Shown here: in pieces, positions 21,161 to 31,299 of the stretch
How the letters are laid out: each line of letters begins with the position of its first letter
Position numbering within the stretch: position 1 is the first letter of the stretch
Made by a program: the position numbers and the translations under genes
The notes under the pieces: generated by a model
Database searches by the model: none
Seen by the model: only the letters and a program-made list of their open reading frames with translations
Told to the model about the DNA's origin: nothing
Assembly: GCF_932526225.1 (NCBI RefSeq)
Contig: NC_064039.1
Span: forward strand, 17,292,639-17,356,638
Direction of reading: 5' to 3'
Length of the DNA stretch: 64,000 bases
From: Nematostella vectensis
Taxonomy: Eukaryota > Cnidaria > Anthozoa > Actiniaria > Edwardsiidae

Positions 21161-21329
21161 GTTCGTGCCGCTATGAACAATGTATGAACAATGATCTGGT
21201 CATGAGATCCAAGTACTGTATATAGTCTAGCTTGATTGCAACACAATCATTCCGAATAAATCTAGCCTAAACTACAAGTCTCGTCTCATCGTTGTGCTTA
21301 ATCATAATAAGGTCCACGACTTTATTACA
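21161..21329 (+). repeat. 5' LTR (partial) of Gypsy element
   Basis: It aligns with bases 28260-28428 of the 3' LTR and ends at the same ATTACA. The first 40 or so bases of the LTR are missing, because the BEL/Pao LTR remnant adjoins here. The sequence after it (TGGTGGCAAGG) fits a primer-binding site. Confidence 0.8.
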
Positions 21330-21344
21330 TGGTGGCAAGGAGTG

Positions 21345-21960
21345 GGTGAGCGAACTGCTATGGTAGATGGAAGCTTTGCCAAATGGAAGCTTCGCCACGC
21401 ATGGGACAATTACGAGCTCGCGACTCAGTTAGATACGAAGCCGTTTCAATAAACGAGGACAAGAGTCTGGCGAATCATATGACCAATACAAGACTGAACT
21501 CAGAAAGCTAGCCGAGGGATGCGAATTCCACTCCATCACTGCCGAAGAGTTATTGCGTGACAGAATTATTTTCGGGATTCGTGATAGCAAAGTCCGAGAG
21601 AGATTGCTCCGTGAATCTTAACTGACTCTGACAAAGACTGACGAAATATGTCGTGCGTCTGAAAGTACAGCTGTACAGATAAAATAATTTAGCGAGGGAG
21701 ACACCGTAAGTGCCGTTAACTTAAGAAAGAATACGAGACGTCAACATGGGAGTGGAAAATCCGAGTATAAAAGGCGGGATGAGGAGACAACCAAGCCATG
21801 TGGTAATTGTGGCCGCAAACACGAGCCAGGCCAGTGATTTGCCCGAGGTAAAACGTGTAATGAATGTGGCAAAGCAAACCATTTTGCGGCTGTATGCCGT
21901 AGCAGTAGGCTAGTACAAGGGCGGCCAAGCAAACCGCTGCCAAAATGGTTGACTATAAGG
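21345..21960 (+). pseudogene. Gypsy gag remnant with zinc knuckles
   Basis: Pieces in shifting frames include SFAKWKLRHAWDNYELAT, ELLRDRIIFGIRDSKVRERL and the zinc-knuckle pair CGNCGRKHEPGQ and CNECGKANHFAAVC. The second knuckle is an intact CCHC; the first is damaged by a stop after GQ. It precedes the protease in the normal Gypsy order. Confidence 0.8.
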
Positions 21961-22354
21961 ACGGTGATTCCAGTGATAACTCGGATGTCTATGTAATCAG
22001 TGACGTCGCCGCTGTCACGCTGGATGATGCACAGCTCGTAACCTTAAAGCTAGAAACATCCTGAAGTTTCTTGCGATTTCAACCAGACACGGGAGCACGA
22101 TGTAATGTGTTACCAGTTCAAATATACAAACAAGCATCAAACGACGACATATTAAAGGAAGTGAAGCCCATAAAAGGCACAATATCAGCATACGGAGGCT
22201 CAAGACTTCCTGTTATCGGTGAAGTAATCCTGCGAGTATCACGAGACAAAACCACATGCAAGTTAAATTGCAAGCTTGTCGACAGCAAAGCAATTCGCCC
22301 ACTTTTAGGGCGGAAAGCATGCCTGGGCATGAACATTATCAAATATACAGATAA
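21961..22354 (+). pseudogene. Gypsy aspartic protease remnant, cut by insertion
   Basis: The active-site sequence RFQPDTGARCNVLP (DTG intact) is followed by VKPIKGTISAYGGSRLPVIG and PLLGRKACLGMNIIKY, the flap and C-terminal part of a retropepsin. A stop lies just before RF. The frame is then interrupted after base 22354 and resumes at 25454. Confidence 0.85.
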
Positions 22355-22399
22355 ATATATAGATTTAGGCACTGCCTAAAAGCGGAGCCTGCGTGGATG

Positions 22400-24160
22400 C
22401 ACTTTTTTAGCAATACTTGTAGCAAATTTAAGGATATAGGGGATGCAAACTAGCTTTGGAGTAGTTTTTGTATTTTATATCCATTTCCAAGTAAATCCTG
22501 GTGTCTTGGGTACATTACTAATTTCTGCCATGACCCCCACCCCCTGGGGTTTGACTCTCCAAAAAGGTAGTTGGGGTGTAGATAATCTTCTTTTAGGGTA
22601 TAAACTTCACCCAACTACTATCCCCCAGGGGGTGTTTAATGGTTATTCTGATACTACTATCCTTTAGGGGTATCAAATTAATGAATTTTTGTATTCAATA
22701 ACAACTGATATATTTACCTCCCTCCACTCCCCCAGGAAGACTACCCAGGATTATGATGGATGAATGAATTGAATTGAGCACGAGAATGACAATAAATACT
22801 TTTATTAACAAATTGGTACCTTTTAAAGAATGCTTGTTTTTATTATCATTGTACAAACTGTCGTCTCTTTATTAATACATGTTTTAACATTTATTATTTT
22901 ATATAATAATAATTATTACATAATTATTATCCTCTTTTTATCTTTTTGTTGTTCTTCTCTATAAAAAAGGATGAAAGAAGTATCGAATTATATATTTTCC
23001 AAACGTTAGGGCTCACCTAAAATACACCAATAAACACCATATAGAATCTATGTATCATACCGGCATAGGTTCATGGGTAACGTATCAACTAATTAATGGG
23101 TCATTTAAAATGCGATGTTTTCATTTTATGCTGTAATTGACGGACAAAACCTTGCAAAACATCTTTGAGAACTGAGGGGAAAAAAGCATAAATGTGTCAG
23201 ATAAATAAGACCTGACTGGAATCATTTAGCCATATTTCTTTCATAGTATCAAAGTGAATTGGGTTCAATAACACCAAAATATTGATATACAGCTTACTTT
23301 TTTAATAATTTATCAGTGTTATTTTACACTTACCTCATTAAGTGGGAAAAAAAGGAATTAAAACCTACCTGGTCCACCTAAAAAAAAGCTCTTATGTTGT
23401 ATGCAGAGTAAAGAAGGATTTCAGAAATAGAAACCTTACTTTGTGTTAGAATATCTTTAAGCATGTTTATAATAAGCAGTGAGTCAAATGTAAAACAGTT
23501 TAGAATCTAACCTTCAGTGTGTCTACAATTAGTGTATGTAGCATCTATACATTCATCTGGTATCTGCAAATTATAGTCTGCTATGGCAGAGTCTGCTAAT
23601 AGGACTTTATGCTTGTACTCCTGGATTTCAAAATAGTACACCTGTCATGTACAGTATCTTTCATTGAAAATTGTTGTGCAAAATTGATATTTTAACTATA
23701 AAAGGGGTAACATCAAAACTTTGAAACTTTTAGAAATACGACAGATCACCACCTACAATATGTATGTATACGAGATTTAACTAAAACACAACTATAATAT
23801 TCATGAAACATCTGAGGTAACAAAAACAAAACTATCATAATTATGCATTATTTTATGCAACCAAAACTATAATAATTATGCATTATATTTTGGGTGCCAA
23901 AACTATGATATTTTGAAATATTTGAGTTGACAAAAACAAACACGTCTATAATATTTCTCTTTCGGATAGGCCTTTTGATTACTGTACACGAAGTTTTCAC
24001 ACAATTACAATGCAGAACGAGAATTTAACTCAACAGAATTGGGCTTAACAGTTTCAGCTTAATATGCCACATCTGGCATACTTAGCTTGATAAATAAACT
24101 AAATGACAAATAAACTAATTCTGCATTACTTATTCTAGTTTGCTTTATTTGAGGTATTTG
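22400..24160. other. Interior of the inserted element, no gene recognised
   Basis: Very AT-rich and poor in frames. No homology with the interiors of the other hairpin-ended elements was seen by eye. Nothing else is supported. Confidence 0.5.
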
Positions 24161-24260
24161 CTCTTAGTCTAAATAGAAAATGATAGCCTTAGTCTAAAAA
24201 GAAGAAAGAAAACAAATAAGAAATCGAATATAGACATTATTTTACTCAAAGAAAACTCAC

Positions 24261-25047
24261 CAACAAAAGCGGTAGTAGTGGAGGTCTGCCTCTGTTGTTT
24301 CCTCCTGAGTTTAGATGCCCTCTGTCGCTCACGAGCCCTTTCTCTTTGCCCTTGAGCAAACAAGCTGTCTTCTGCCATCATTGTACGCTGGGCGTTGAGT
24401 GTTTCTAAGTTTCTCTGCCTCTTTACGAGCTCTCTGCTCGTCATCTAGTTCGTACTCCGAGTCCTTTTGCTTATTGCGGACTATTTGCTCACCACTTAAC
24501 CTGTACTCGTAGCTCGTCTGTCTTTTTAGCACTCTTTGCTCCTCGGTGAGTACAAGGTCACGCTGTCTTTGCCGAACTCTTTGTTCTTCTGTCAACACTC
24601 GTGGCCTGCGTGACCTCTCCTCCTCATTATTTTGCTCCTCCCCTCTTCTTGGGTCTTCTTCAACTAAAATCGATCGAAACGAGATGACATGATCTGAAAA
24701 TTAGCCCAATGGTATAAAATATACCTAAAAAGTAAACACAAGCGCGCGCAAGACTACCGCCATCTTGTTTTTGGACGCGAGTTTTAACAAAACAATTGTA
24801 CACACATTATTTTCTGTACAATAGAAGTATTTTATTCTTAAAAATAAAATGCTAGTAAGTTTTATTTTAGCATTTTTCATAATCGTCTGATAATAAATCC
24901 GTGAAAACCTTTCTAACATATACTTAACTTAAAAAAGCACTCAGTTCAAAACCGTTTGTTTTTTAACATATACCTACTTGGATGTAAACATAAAACCATA
25001 ATAGTTGTGCACGTACCTCTTTTATCACCACGTGAAAGGTCGTCCAT
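24261..25047 (-). pseudogene. Spliced Glu/Gln/Arg-rich gene fragment, resembles N-terminus of Helitron-type proteins
   Basis: Exon 1 is 25047-25017 (31 bases: MDDLSRGDKR plus one base), with donor GAG|GTACGT. Exon 2 is 24663-24261, with acceptor ATTTTAG and donor TTG|GTGAGT. The two join in phase. The product is made of repeated RVLTEEQRVRQRQRDLVLTE-like units: VLTEEQRVLKRQ, LSGEQIVRNKQKDSEYEL, and later RERARERQRASKLRRKQQRQ. One frameshift lies near 24400-24430. Such EQR-rich tandem units occur near the N-terminus of Helitron Rep/helicase proteins in animals, but no Rep or helicase domain follows here. It may be a truncated captured or ancestral gene. Alternatively it is an unrelated charged coiled-coil protein. 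Confidence 0.45.
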
Positions 25048-25368
25048 GGTCACAGTGGCAATAATAAACTTCTCAATATTCAATTTCTTGTTTCGCTTTG
25101 CGGGTTTGCGTTGTTCATAAAAGAACTTTGAAGCATAAGTGGGGAAGTTTGGGGGCGGTGGTAAAAAATGTGTAAAAACACGTAAGCTTTATTTCCAGTT
25201 AGACTGGTTATAAACCGGTTATGTCCAGTTTGGTGATTGAGTAAACATCATCATGACGTCATCGTGATTGACGTGTCACTTGTCGATGACTCCTTTCTAG
25301 TTGGGGCCGAGTGGGGCCTGGGAGTTGCATGATTTACTGGATTGTGACACACAGGGTACTCGAGCGAT

Positions 25369-25455
25369 GACCACAAAAACCAAGTCGCATAGTTATGCCA
25401 TATTTCTATACCTATGGAGCTCCGCGCGCGGCCTGCGGCTGTGCTGGCTCCGCTA
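25369..25455 (-). repeat. Helentron-like 5'-end module, copy i
   Basis: The module reads (plus strand) CCACAAAAACC, AGTCGCATAGTTATG, CATATTTCTATACCTATGGA, GCTCCGCGCGCGGCC and ends GCTGGCTCCGCTA. Related modules lie at 29344-29417, 46282-46368 and, inverted, 49654-49718. Confidence 0.8.
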
Positions 25456-26900
25456 TGATAAGGAAAAGAAAGACACAGACCGGAGACGCAGCAGTCTTTG
25501 AGGTTGAGGAAACGAGAAAGTGTTTAACCAAAGAGAACTTGTTTAATCAATTTCCTCAAGCATTTTCAGAGGTTGTCGGGAAGCTGGACGGCAAGTACCA
25601 CATCAAGGTAGACAATACCGTACATCATGTCCAGCACGCACCACGGCGCGTACCGGTTGCCATGCGTGCAAGACTTAAGGAAGAGTTGCATTGAATAGAA
25701 CAACAAGACATCATTGCCCCGGTTACAGAGCCCACACCGTGGGTCAGCTCTCTGGTTGTTGTTCCAAAGCCCAACGGAAAGCTGTGCATTTGCCTCGACC
25801 CCAAAGATTTGAACAAGGCGTATCGAAAAGAGCACTAACCTCTGCCTACGATAGAGGATGTTGCAACACTACTGCACGGTGCCAAAGTGTTCACCAAACT
25901 AGACGTAAAAAACGAGTTTTGGCATGTCGAACTTGACATTTGATTAATCATACCTGACGACATTCAACACCCCATTTGGAATATATCGCTGGAAACGGAT
26001 GCCATTCGAAACTCGCTCGGCTCCCGAAGTCTTCCAGCGAAGGATGCATGAGCTCATTGAGGGCATGCCCAATGTGGAGGTAATCGCGGATGACTTTGTG
26101 GTTGTTGGTTATGGGAAAACGCACGAGGAAGCGAGCCGCAACCATGACCATCATCTGATAGCGTTCTTGAAGCTTTGTGAGGATAGCGGTCTCAAGCTAA
26201 ACACCGACAAGATAAGGCTTCGACATACAGAAGTGTCGCTTATCGGGCACGTGTCCACCGGCACAGGTCTTAAGGCTGACCCAACAAAGGTAAAAGCCAT
26301 CGTTGAAATGCCTGACGCTACAGATAAGGCAGGGGTACAGCGACTCCTGGGGCTGGCTCAGTACCTTAGCAAGTTTCTCCCGCACCTGTTTGATGTTACC
26401 AAGCTTCTGCGGGAGCTTACACAACAAGATGTCGAATGGTCCTGGGGAGGCGCACAAGCCACAGCACTGAGTCAGCTTAAGGATGCCGTAACCCGTACAC
26501 CAGTATTGAGATACTAAAACCTGGAGGAGCCCGTCACCATTCAGTGCGATGCATCACAGTCGGGTATGGGAGCGGCTCTACTTCAGAACGGGAAACCAGT
26601 ATCCCTATGCATCCAGGGCGTTAAAGTCAGCAGAAACCAGATACGCTCAGATTGAGAAGGAGCTGTTAGCTATTGTGTTTGCCTGCGATTGATTTGAGAG
26701 ATATATTTACGGCCTAGACGTAGTTCATGTCGAAACAGAACACAAGCCCCTTGAGGTTATTGTGCTCAAACCACTCAATGCTGCACCGCAACGGCTACAA
26801 CGGATGCTGCTCAGGTTACAGAAATACAGTTTGAAGCTTACATATAAGAAGGGTAAAGACATGTTTCTTGCAGACACACTCAGCAGGGCCTACCTACCCG
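25454..26900 (+). pseudogene. Gypsy RT and RNase H remnant
   Basis: After the insertion the frame resumes with KRKTQTGDAAVFEVEE and continues to VDNTVHHVQHAPRRVPVAM and LVVVPKPNGKLCICLDPKDL. RT motif A appears as FTKLDVKNEFWHVELD. The catalytic pair is in NVEVIADDFVVVGYG (ADD). LIGHVSTGTGLKADPTKVKA marks the thumb, and QCDASQSGMGAALLQNGKP the RNase H. Stops occur at LH*IE, EH*PL, LDI*L and beyond 26517, and the frame changes near 25950. It cannot be functional. Confidence 0.88.
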
Positions 26901-28110
26901 AATTTTAACGCATCGAACCACCTCCATGAGCTTAGGATGTTGATCATGAGGTATTGCTACCCGTGAGTGAGGCCCGCTGGCAGCAGATCGAGCACGCATC
27001 CGCCGATGACCCTGTAAGTCAAGAGCTGTGTTCAATGATACTACATGGCTGGCCTAGTAGCAGGTCAGATGTGTCACCTTGTTTGATCCCGTATTTTGAC
27101 ATTCGGGAAGCGTTTGTGGTACAGGGTAATATATTCAAAGGACAGCAGCTTGTAGTACCAGCAGCACTCCGCAAGGAATTTATGGCAGTTACCCATCAAC
27201 AGAGCTCAAGGAAGATATACGGAATAGTGATGTCTGTCTGGCTCATCGCTGTGGGCAAGCGAAAGAACAAATAATACAGCACGAATTTGTGGCCAGGCCT
27301 TGGTCAAAGGTTGCGGCAGACCTTTGTCAGATTGACGGAAGGACATTACTGGTGATAACAGATTACTACAGTAGCTACATTGAAGTGGCGCGCGTGACTA
27401 CCACCACTACAAGAAGCATAGTCAAGGAACTTAAAGAGGTCATGCGAGACATGGAATACCCGATGTTCTAGTAACTGACAACGGACCGCAGTTTGCTTCT
27501 GCCGAATGTTCGGTATTTGCGCGCACGTGGGAGTTCGGTGAAGTTCGTGGTCAGTCAGAGAATTTGACGCTGCTTGATTGGCGTAACACTCCCGCAGAAG
27601 GGGTTGGCACTAGTCCAGCGCAGCGACTGATGGTGAGGCGGTGCAAAACCCTCCTTCCGATGGCAGGTACTTTATTACAGCCTCGCCATGACACTGAAAG
27701 GGAGACCCGTGCACTCGCAGGAGTAAAACAACGGCAGCGTTTCCACTATAATCGGCGCGCAAAACCTCTCAACAAGATTTCGCCGGGGGAGACAGTGAGA
27801 ATGAAGCTACTTGGGAACGAACGCTGGACACCAAGTCTGCCCTGAGATATCAGACAACCGTAGCTACACAGTCAAAGTTGGTGACACAAAATACAGGCGA
27901 AACCGGAGGCACATCCTGAAAACGAACGAGCCTGCAATGCGAGAGCCAACCGAGTCCTCTGAACCACAGACACCAGACGAGGAAGACAAGGCTTCCATCA
28001 CTCAAGGGTCTGGTAACGAGCCTCCCCTTATTGAGCCAAGTAACTTACGAAGGTCTGGACGAGCCAGACAGGTGCCGCTGTGGCACCAGGACTATGATGT
28101 GAGGGCATAA
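26901..28110 (+). pseudogene. Gypsy integrase remnant and C-terminal tail
   Basis: The sequence keeps a start of the integrase domain (KVAADLCQIDGRTLLVITDY, YSSYIEVARV) and VTDNGPQFASA with the second catalytic Asp, then WRNTPAEGVGTSPAQRLM. The tail includes RNRRHILKTNE and ends in LRRSGRARQVPLWHQDY. Frames change near 27270, 27470 and 27840. The zinc-binding HHCC region at 27190-27260 is reduced. The 3' LTR follows after a short spacer. Confidence 0.8.
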
Positions 28111-28217
28111 GCTAATGACCAAAGCCATGATGAGTATAATACTGGTTAACCAAAGTGTACATAGCTATAATCACATTAGAAATTTACTAATTGTTTTGTT
28201 TTCTGTAAGGGGAAAGA

Positions 28218-28428
28218 TGTGACGAGATGCCGTGTCATGCGTGACGGCTTTTAACACTACGTGCCGGCACGAACAATGTAACACTATCCCAATGATCCGG
28301 TCATAAGATCCAATTACTGTATATAGTCTAGCTTGATTGCAACACAATAATTCCGAATAAATCTAGCCTAAAATAAGTCTCCTCTCATCGTTGTGCTTAA
28401 TCATAATAAGGTCCACGACTTTATTACA
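28218..28428 (+). repeat. 3' LTR of Gypsy element
   Basis: It starts TGTGACGAGATGCC after the purine tract AAGGGGAAAGA and ends TTATTACA, 211 bp. It matches the 5' LTR remnant over its last 170 bases. An AATAAA-like signal lies within (CGAATAAATC). Confidence 0.85.
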
Positions 28429-28679
28429 GGGTCCGAACACTATTACTAGAATGAATTAGAGGCCTCTAAAAAATTATGTAATTATGCTATTTTTGCATAT
28501 AAAAACTTACCCCCTAAATGTACTGCAACTGTTTCAACGGAAACTTTATTTTACCTGGTGATCTCCCGATGTCATCAACCTCTGATTTACAACCGCTAGC
28601 TTTAAGAAACGCTCTTCCTATTCAGAAAAGTGTCCCAAAAAACTCTCCCGGTAAAGCGGGCCCGGTAATTACCGGTATT
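28429..28679. other. Non-coding stretch
   Basis: No gene recognised; one open frame at 28518-28757 runs into the tandem repeat and is probably chance. Confidence 0.4.
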
Positions 28680-28815
28680 CTGTTTTTCTTTTTTAGTTAT
28701 ATTCTTTTTCGCCGTGAGTCAATTCTTTTTGCCTTGAGATTTTTCTTGTCTCGGTGAGCTATTTCTTTTCTTCGTGCGCTATTTCTTTTCTCCTTGAGCT
28801 ATTTCCTTTCGTCGT
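28680..28815 (+). repeat. Minisatellite of about 20-bp units
   Basis: About six diverged units of AGCTATTTCTTTTCTTCGTG, with period 20-21, T-rich on the + strand. Confidence 0.75.
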
Positions 28816-29343
28816 GGGCCACCGTACTTTCCAGACGACCGAGTAGAGTTTGGGATTAGAGAAATGATTTGGCTTTGATTGCCTGCAAACGGTTTGGACT
28901 CAAGCGAAACATTGAACTGCACACTAGCGATATGAAGGTGTTGCTTTGTCTATAAGGAAAATAATATATTCCATATTTGGAAAAAAACTGTGATCATTCT
29001 TGTCATTTTTTAGGTTGCCGTACCGCTGGTGCTTCTTATACTTGTCTATATGTCTTGTAATCAGAAGATACAAACTAACAGTGACAGTGACCATCTTTAG
29101 CAAATGGAGAAGTCTCTGAAAAGAAACTGAGATTCCTCGGTACCAGACCTCCAAAAAGACAACGTTTTCTTAATACATTTTCCATAAAGTTGATGTTTGA
29201 ACTTTTTAGAAGTGGAGGAAAAAATCAACCGAGTGAGTGCTTTTTTTCAGAGATATTTTTTCCGTTAGAGTTTTACGCACGTCCCCACACTCGCGCCAAA
29301 AAAGCAAACACCAGACACGGAAAAATCCACAGATATCCCATCG
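28816..29343. other. Non-coding stretch
   Basis: I see nothing supported here between the minisatellite and the Helentron-like end module. Confidence 0.4.
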
Positions 29344-29417
29344 TGACCACAAGAACTTTATCGTATAGTTATACACCACTTTCCTATGATTACGGAGCTC
29401 CGCAAGGGCTCCGCTAT
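29344..29417 (-). repeat. Helentron-like 5'-end module, copy ii (orphan)
   Basis: It reads TGACCACAAGAAC, ATCGTATAGTTATAC, CACTTTCCTATGATTACGGA and a shortened GC hairpin GCTCCGCAAGGGCTCCGCTA. No hairpin module that could be its other end lies to the left before 22355. Confidence 0.6.
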
Positions 29418-29444
29418 AAATGACAACAAATATACTAGCGCAAA

Positions 29445-29705
29445 GATATTTATGATCCTTACTCTTATATATGTAAAACGTATCTTATGATCCTTACTCT
29501 TATGGTCGTAAGTATGTTATGATCCTAAAAAATTTCTTATGATCCTCACTCTTATATATGTAAATTTCGTATGATCCTTACTCTTATGTTTGTAAGTATC
29601 TTCTGATCCTTACTCTTATGTTTGTAAGTATCTTCTGATCCTTACTCATATGTTTGTAAGTATCTTATGATCCTTACTCTTACTCTTACTCTTACTCTGA
29701 TGTTT
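29445..29705 (+). repeat. Minisatellite of about 32-bp units beside a splice acceptor
   Basis: About eight units of TATGATCCTTACTCTTATG followed by TTTGTAAGTATCT. The last unit expands the TACTCT piece. It ends 50 bases before the acceptor of the 29755 exon. Confidence 0.85.
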
Positions 29706-29754
29706 CTAATTATTAATTATTGTTATCTAATTTGAAACCGATTTCCTTGAATAG

Positions 29755-29998
29755 ATGTTCCCGTAATGGACTGACCCCCGTGAATGCCGCTTGTGTAAAC
29801 GATAATTTAAAGTCGCTGGTACAGCTAATAAATCACGGCGGACATCCAGACAACGCTGGTCAAGATCACCAAGAGCTCCCCATTGTTTCTGCTCAAAGGT
29901 ACCACAGTAACAAGGTGATAAAATACATGACGAATCTGAAGCGAGAGGCGAGAATGCAACCCGGACTGGACAAACTAGACGCTCCCTACAGGACTAAG
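29755..29998 (+). CDS. TEX14: TEX14-like pseudokinase, second coding exon (ankyrin repeats)
   Basis: Acceptor TCCTTGAATAG precedes it; its first base completes codon 62 (Arg) left open by the 4154-4338 exon. It encodes residues 62-143 and ends in phase 0 at ACTAAG|GTACTC. The sequence continues the ankyrin array (CSRNGLTPVNAACVNDNLKS, LVQLINHGGHPDNAG), then a last, weaker repeat with VSAQRYHSNKVIKYM. The RRC-x-NGxTPVxAA pattern at the exon start is typical of the TEX14 ankyrin region. The donor is not a strong consensus but is supported by phase on both sides. Confidence 0.72.
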
Positions 29999-30354
29999 GT
30001 ACTCAGTTAATGCTCTTTATCAGTTGGCTACGATGGTATGTGAGCCAAATTGCCTCTTTAGGAGGAGGTGTAAAACCCTCAATATACTTCATACCAAAAA
30101 CAAATAATTTGAGTTCTGCTAAACAGAGAAAAAGTAAAATGTTGATTGCAAATAATCACACAGTACGAAGAAAAAAATGATGAAGCAATACTACAGAATC
30201 AACAGATGTTTTTCAGAATTTTTCTCAGAATTTTTTCGCTGCCGGGTGTCACAGGCTGAACGCTTTGCTTTCAGACACCATAGTTGAAAAAGTAAATAAG
30301 TACAGACCAAAAAGATCTCTAAATGAAGCTCTCATTTTTATTCATTCTAGACTC
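29999..30354. other. Intron stretch, nothing recognised
   Basis: AT-rich, no repeat or ORF supported. Confidence 0.4.
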
Positions 30355-30660
30355 ATAATTATGCGATACAAGTTCGGTAGATAGGATAACTGGACTCGTT
30401 ATTGTGTGCTACAGATTTGGATGATAAGAAAACAGTACCCAATACGGGTACAGTAGATGGGATAACTGGACTCGTTTTGATGCGCTGGTTCGGTAGATGA
30501 GATAACGCGAGTCGTCAAACTGCGCTACGGACTCGGATAAGATAACGGTAATCGTTATAACGCACAACGGTTTCGCTGATGATGAGATAACTGAACTCGT
30601 TTATCTGCGAAGGTTTTGGTAGAGGGGTAACGCGAGTCATTACGCAGCGCTACGGTGATA
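30355..30660 (+). repeat. Degenerate tandem repeat of about 40-bp units
   Basis: About six units share GATAACTGGACTCGTT, TGCGCTACGG and TTCGGTAGATGA in this order, with many substitutions (for example at 30380, 30460, 30500 and 30580). Confidence 0.6.
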
Positions 30661-31000
30661 GGCACCGGAAGAACGCCTTCTTCTCATTTAGTGATTCTAC
30701 TACGTAAGTATTTCCGGTATCTTGTGCGACGCACAACTTTGAATGGGCTCGTACCCCAGACATCCTGCATTTTTTACTTCCTTGCACTCTGCTACGGAGG
30801 AATACTGTAGCACCAATGGAAAGACTAGTGTCATCTGCTTTTACATTGTGCCTGGTCTGTCTTTGAAGAACGTTTATTACGATAAAGTCTATTGCAAGCA
30901 CCCCAAGAGGGCGACTAGCTGTCAAAAAACTCTTGGACGCTTCCCTGCTTTGGCAGCGTACAGGGTTCACATTTCCGACAATATTCTGCTACCCCTGGGA
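30650..31000 (-). pseudogene. Gypsy integrase fragment of the broken minus-strand Gypsy
   Basis: One minus-strand frame carries two integrase pieces. SREASKSFLTASRPLGVLAI with DFIV fits the start of the catalytic core. DDTSLSIGATVFLRSRVQG and QDTGNTYVVESLN fit the C-terminal SH3-like region. The core between them is deleted. The orientation and family match the RT remnant at 31300-31900 and the gag/protease remnant at 33520-34180, so all three probably come from one element. Confidence 0.6.
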
Positions 31001-31064
31001 GCGCATCAGCATTTTAGTTGCTGCGTCCTGAACTGTACTTGATACTAAAATTGAACTGAGCAAA

Positions 31065-31201
31065 GTATAAATCAGCACAGGGTTGAAAAGGTTTGTTAAA
31101 CGCCTTTGTGAAATGGAGTAGTTGCGCCTCTGTAAAACAGAGTAGTTGTGTTTCACAGAGGCGTTAAACATACCTTTTTAACCTTGTGCTGATTTATAAC
31201 T
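31065..31201. mobile_element. Foldback MITE, arms of about 48 bp
   Basis: The left arm (31065-31112) starts GTATAAATCAGCACAGGG and the right arm (31152-31201) ends CTTGTGCTGATTTATAAC. The arms pair over about 48 bases with few mismatches around a spacer of about 40 bases. There is no coding capacity. It lies in the decayed Gypsy between the RT and integrase remnants. Confidence 0.75.
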
Positions 31202-31299
31202 TGTGTCCAAAGACCATCTAGCTTTTCTACAGCTTGCCTTTAGTGCTTTTAGTTATATCATAAACTGAGCAAGTTAGGTTGCCCACCGCCCACCTTGTG

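Larger units (their letters stand above)
22355..25453 (-). mobile_element. Helentron-like (Helitron2-like) element inserted in Gypsy pol
   Basis: The left edge reads ATATATAGATTTAGG, then CACTGCCTAAAAGCGGAGCC; the right edge has GGAGCTCCGCGCGCGGCC and ends GCTGGCTCCGC. The Gypsy reading frame resumes exactly when 22355-25453 is removed (AA+T ATG ATA), which fixes the limits to within one or two bases. GCGGAGCC near the left and GGCTCCGC at the right are inverted repeats, but on the left a 15-base palindrome and an AT tail lie outside it. Read on the minus strand this is a 5' terminal repeat and a 3' repeat followed by a hairpin, the asymmetric ends described for Helentrons. A spliced minus-strand gene (24261-25047) fits that orientation. 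Confidence 0.6.
21161..28428 (+). mobile_element. Decayed Ty3/Gypsy retrotransposon with both LTRs, split by a 3.1-kb insertion
   Basis: The two LTR copies (about 21161-21329 and 28218-28428) share long runs such as TACTGTATATAGTCTAGC and AAGGTCCACGACTTTATTACA. Inside are gag with zinc knuckles, protease, RT, RNase H and integrase in the usual order on the + strand. The frame is interrupted at 22354/25454 by the Helentron-like element. Without that, the element is about 4.1 kb, with many stops. Confidence 0.88.

Noticed and set aside
28680-28815. Open frame through a T-rich repeat
   Set aside because: The frame follows from the 20-bp tandem repeat and has no recognisable start context or homology.
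29445-29705. Regular repeats that might suggest a CRISPR array
   Set aside because: Units are adjacent with no unique spacers and the genome is eukaryotic; it is a minisatellite.
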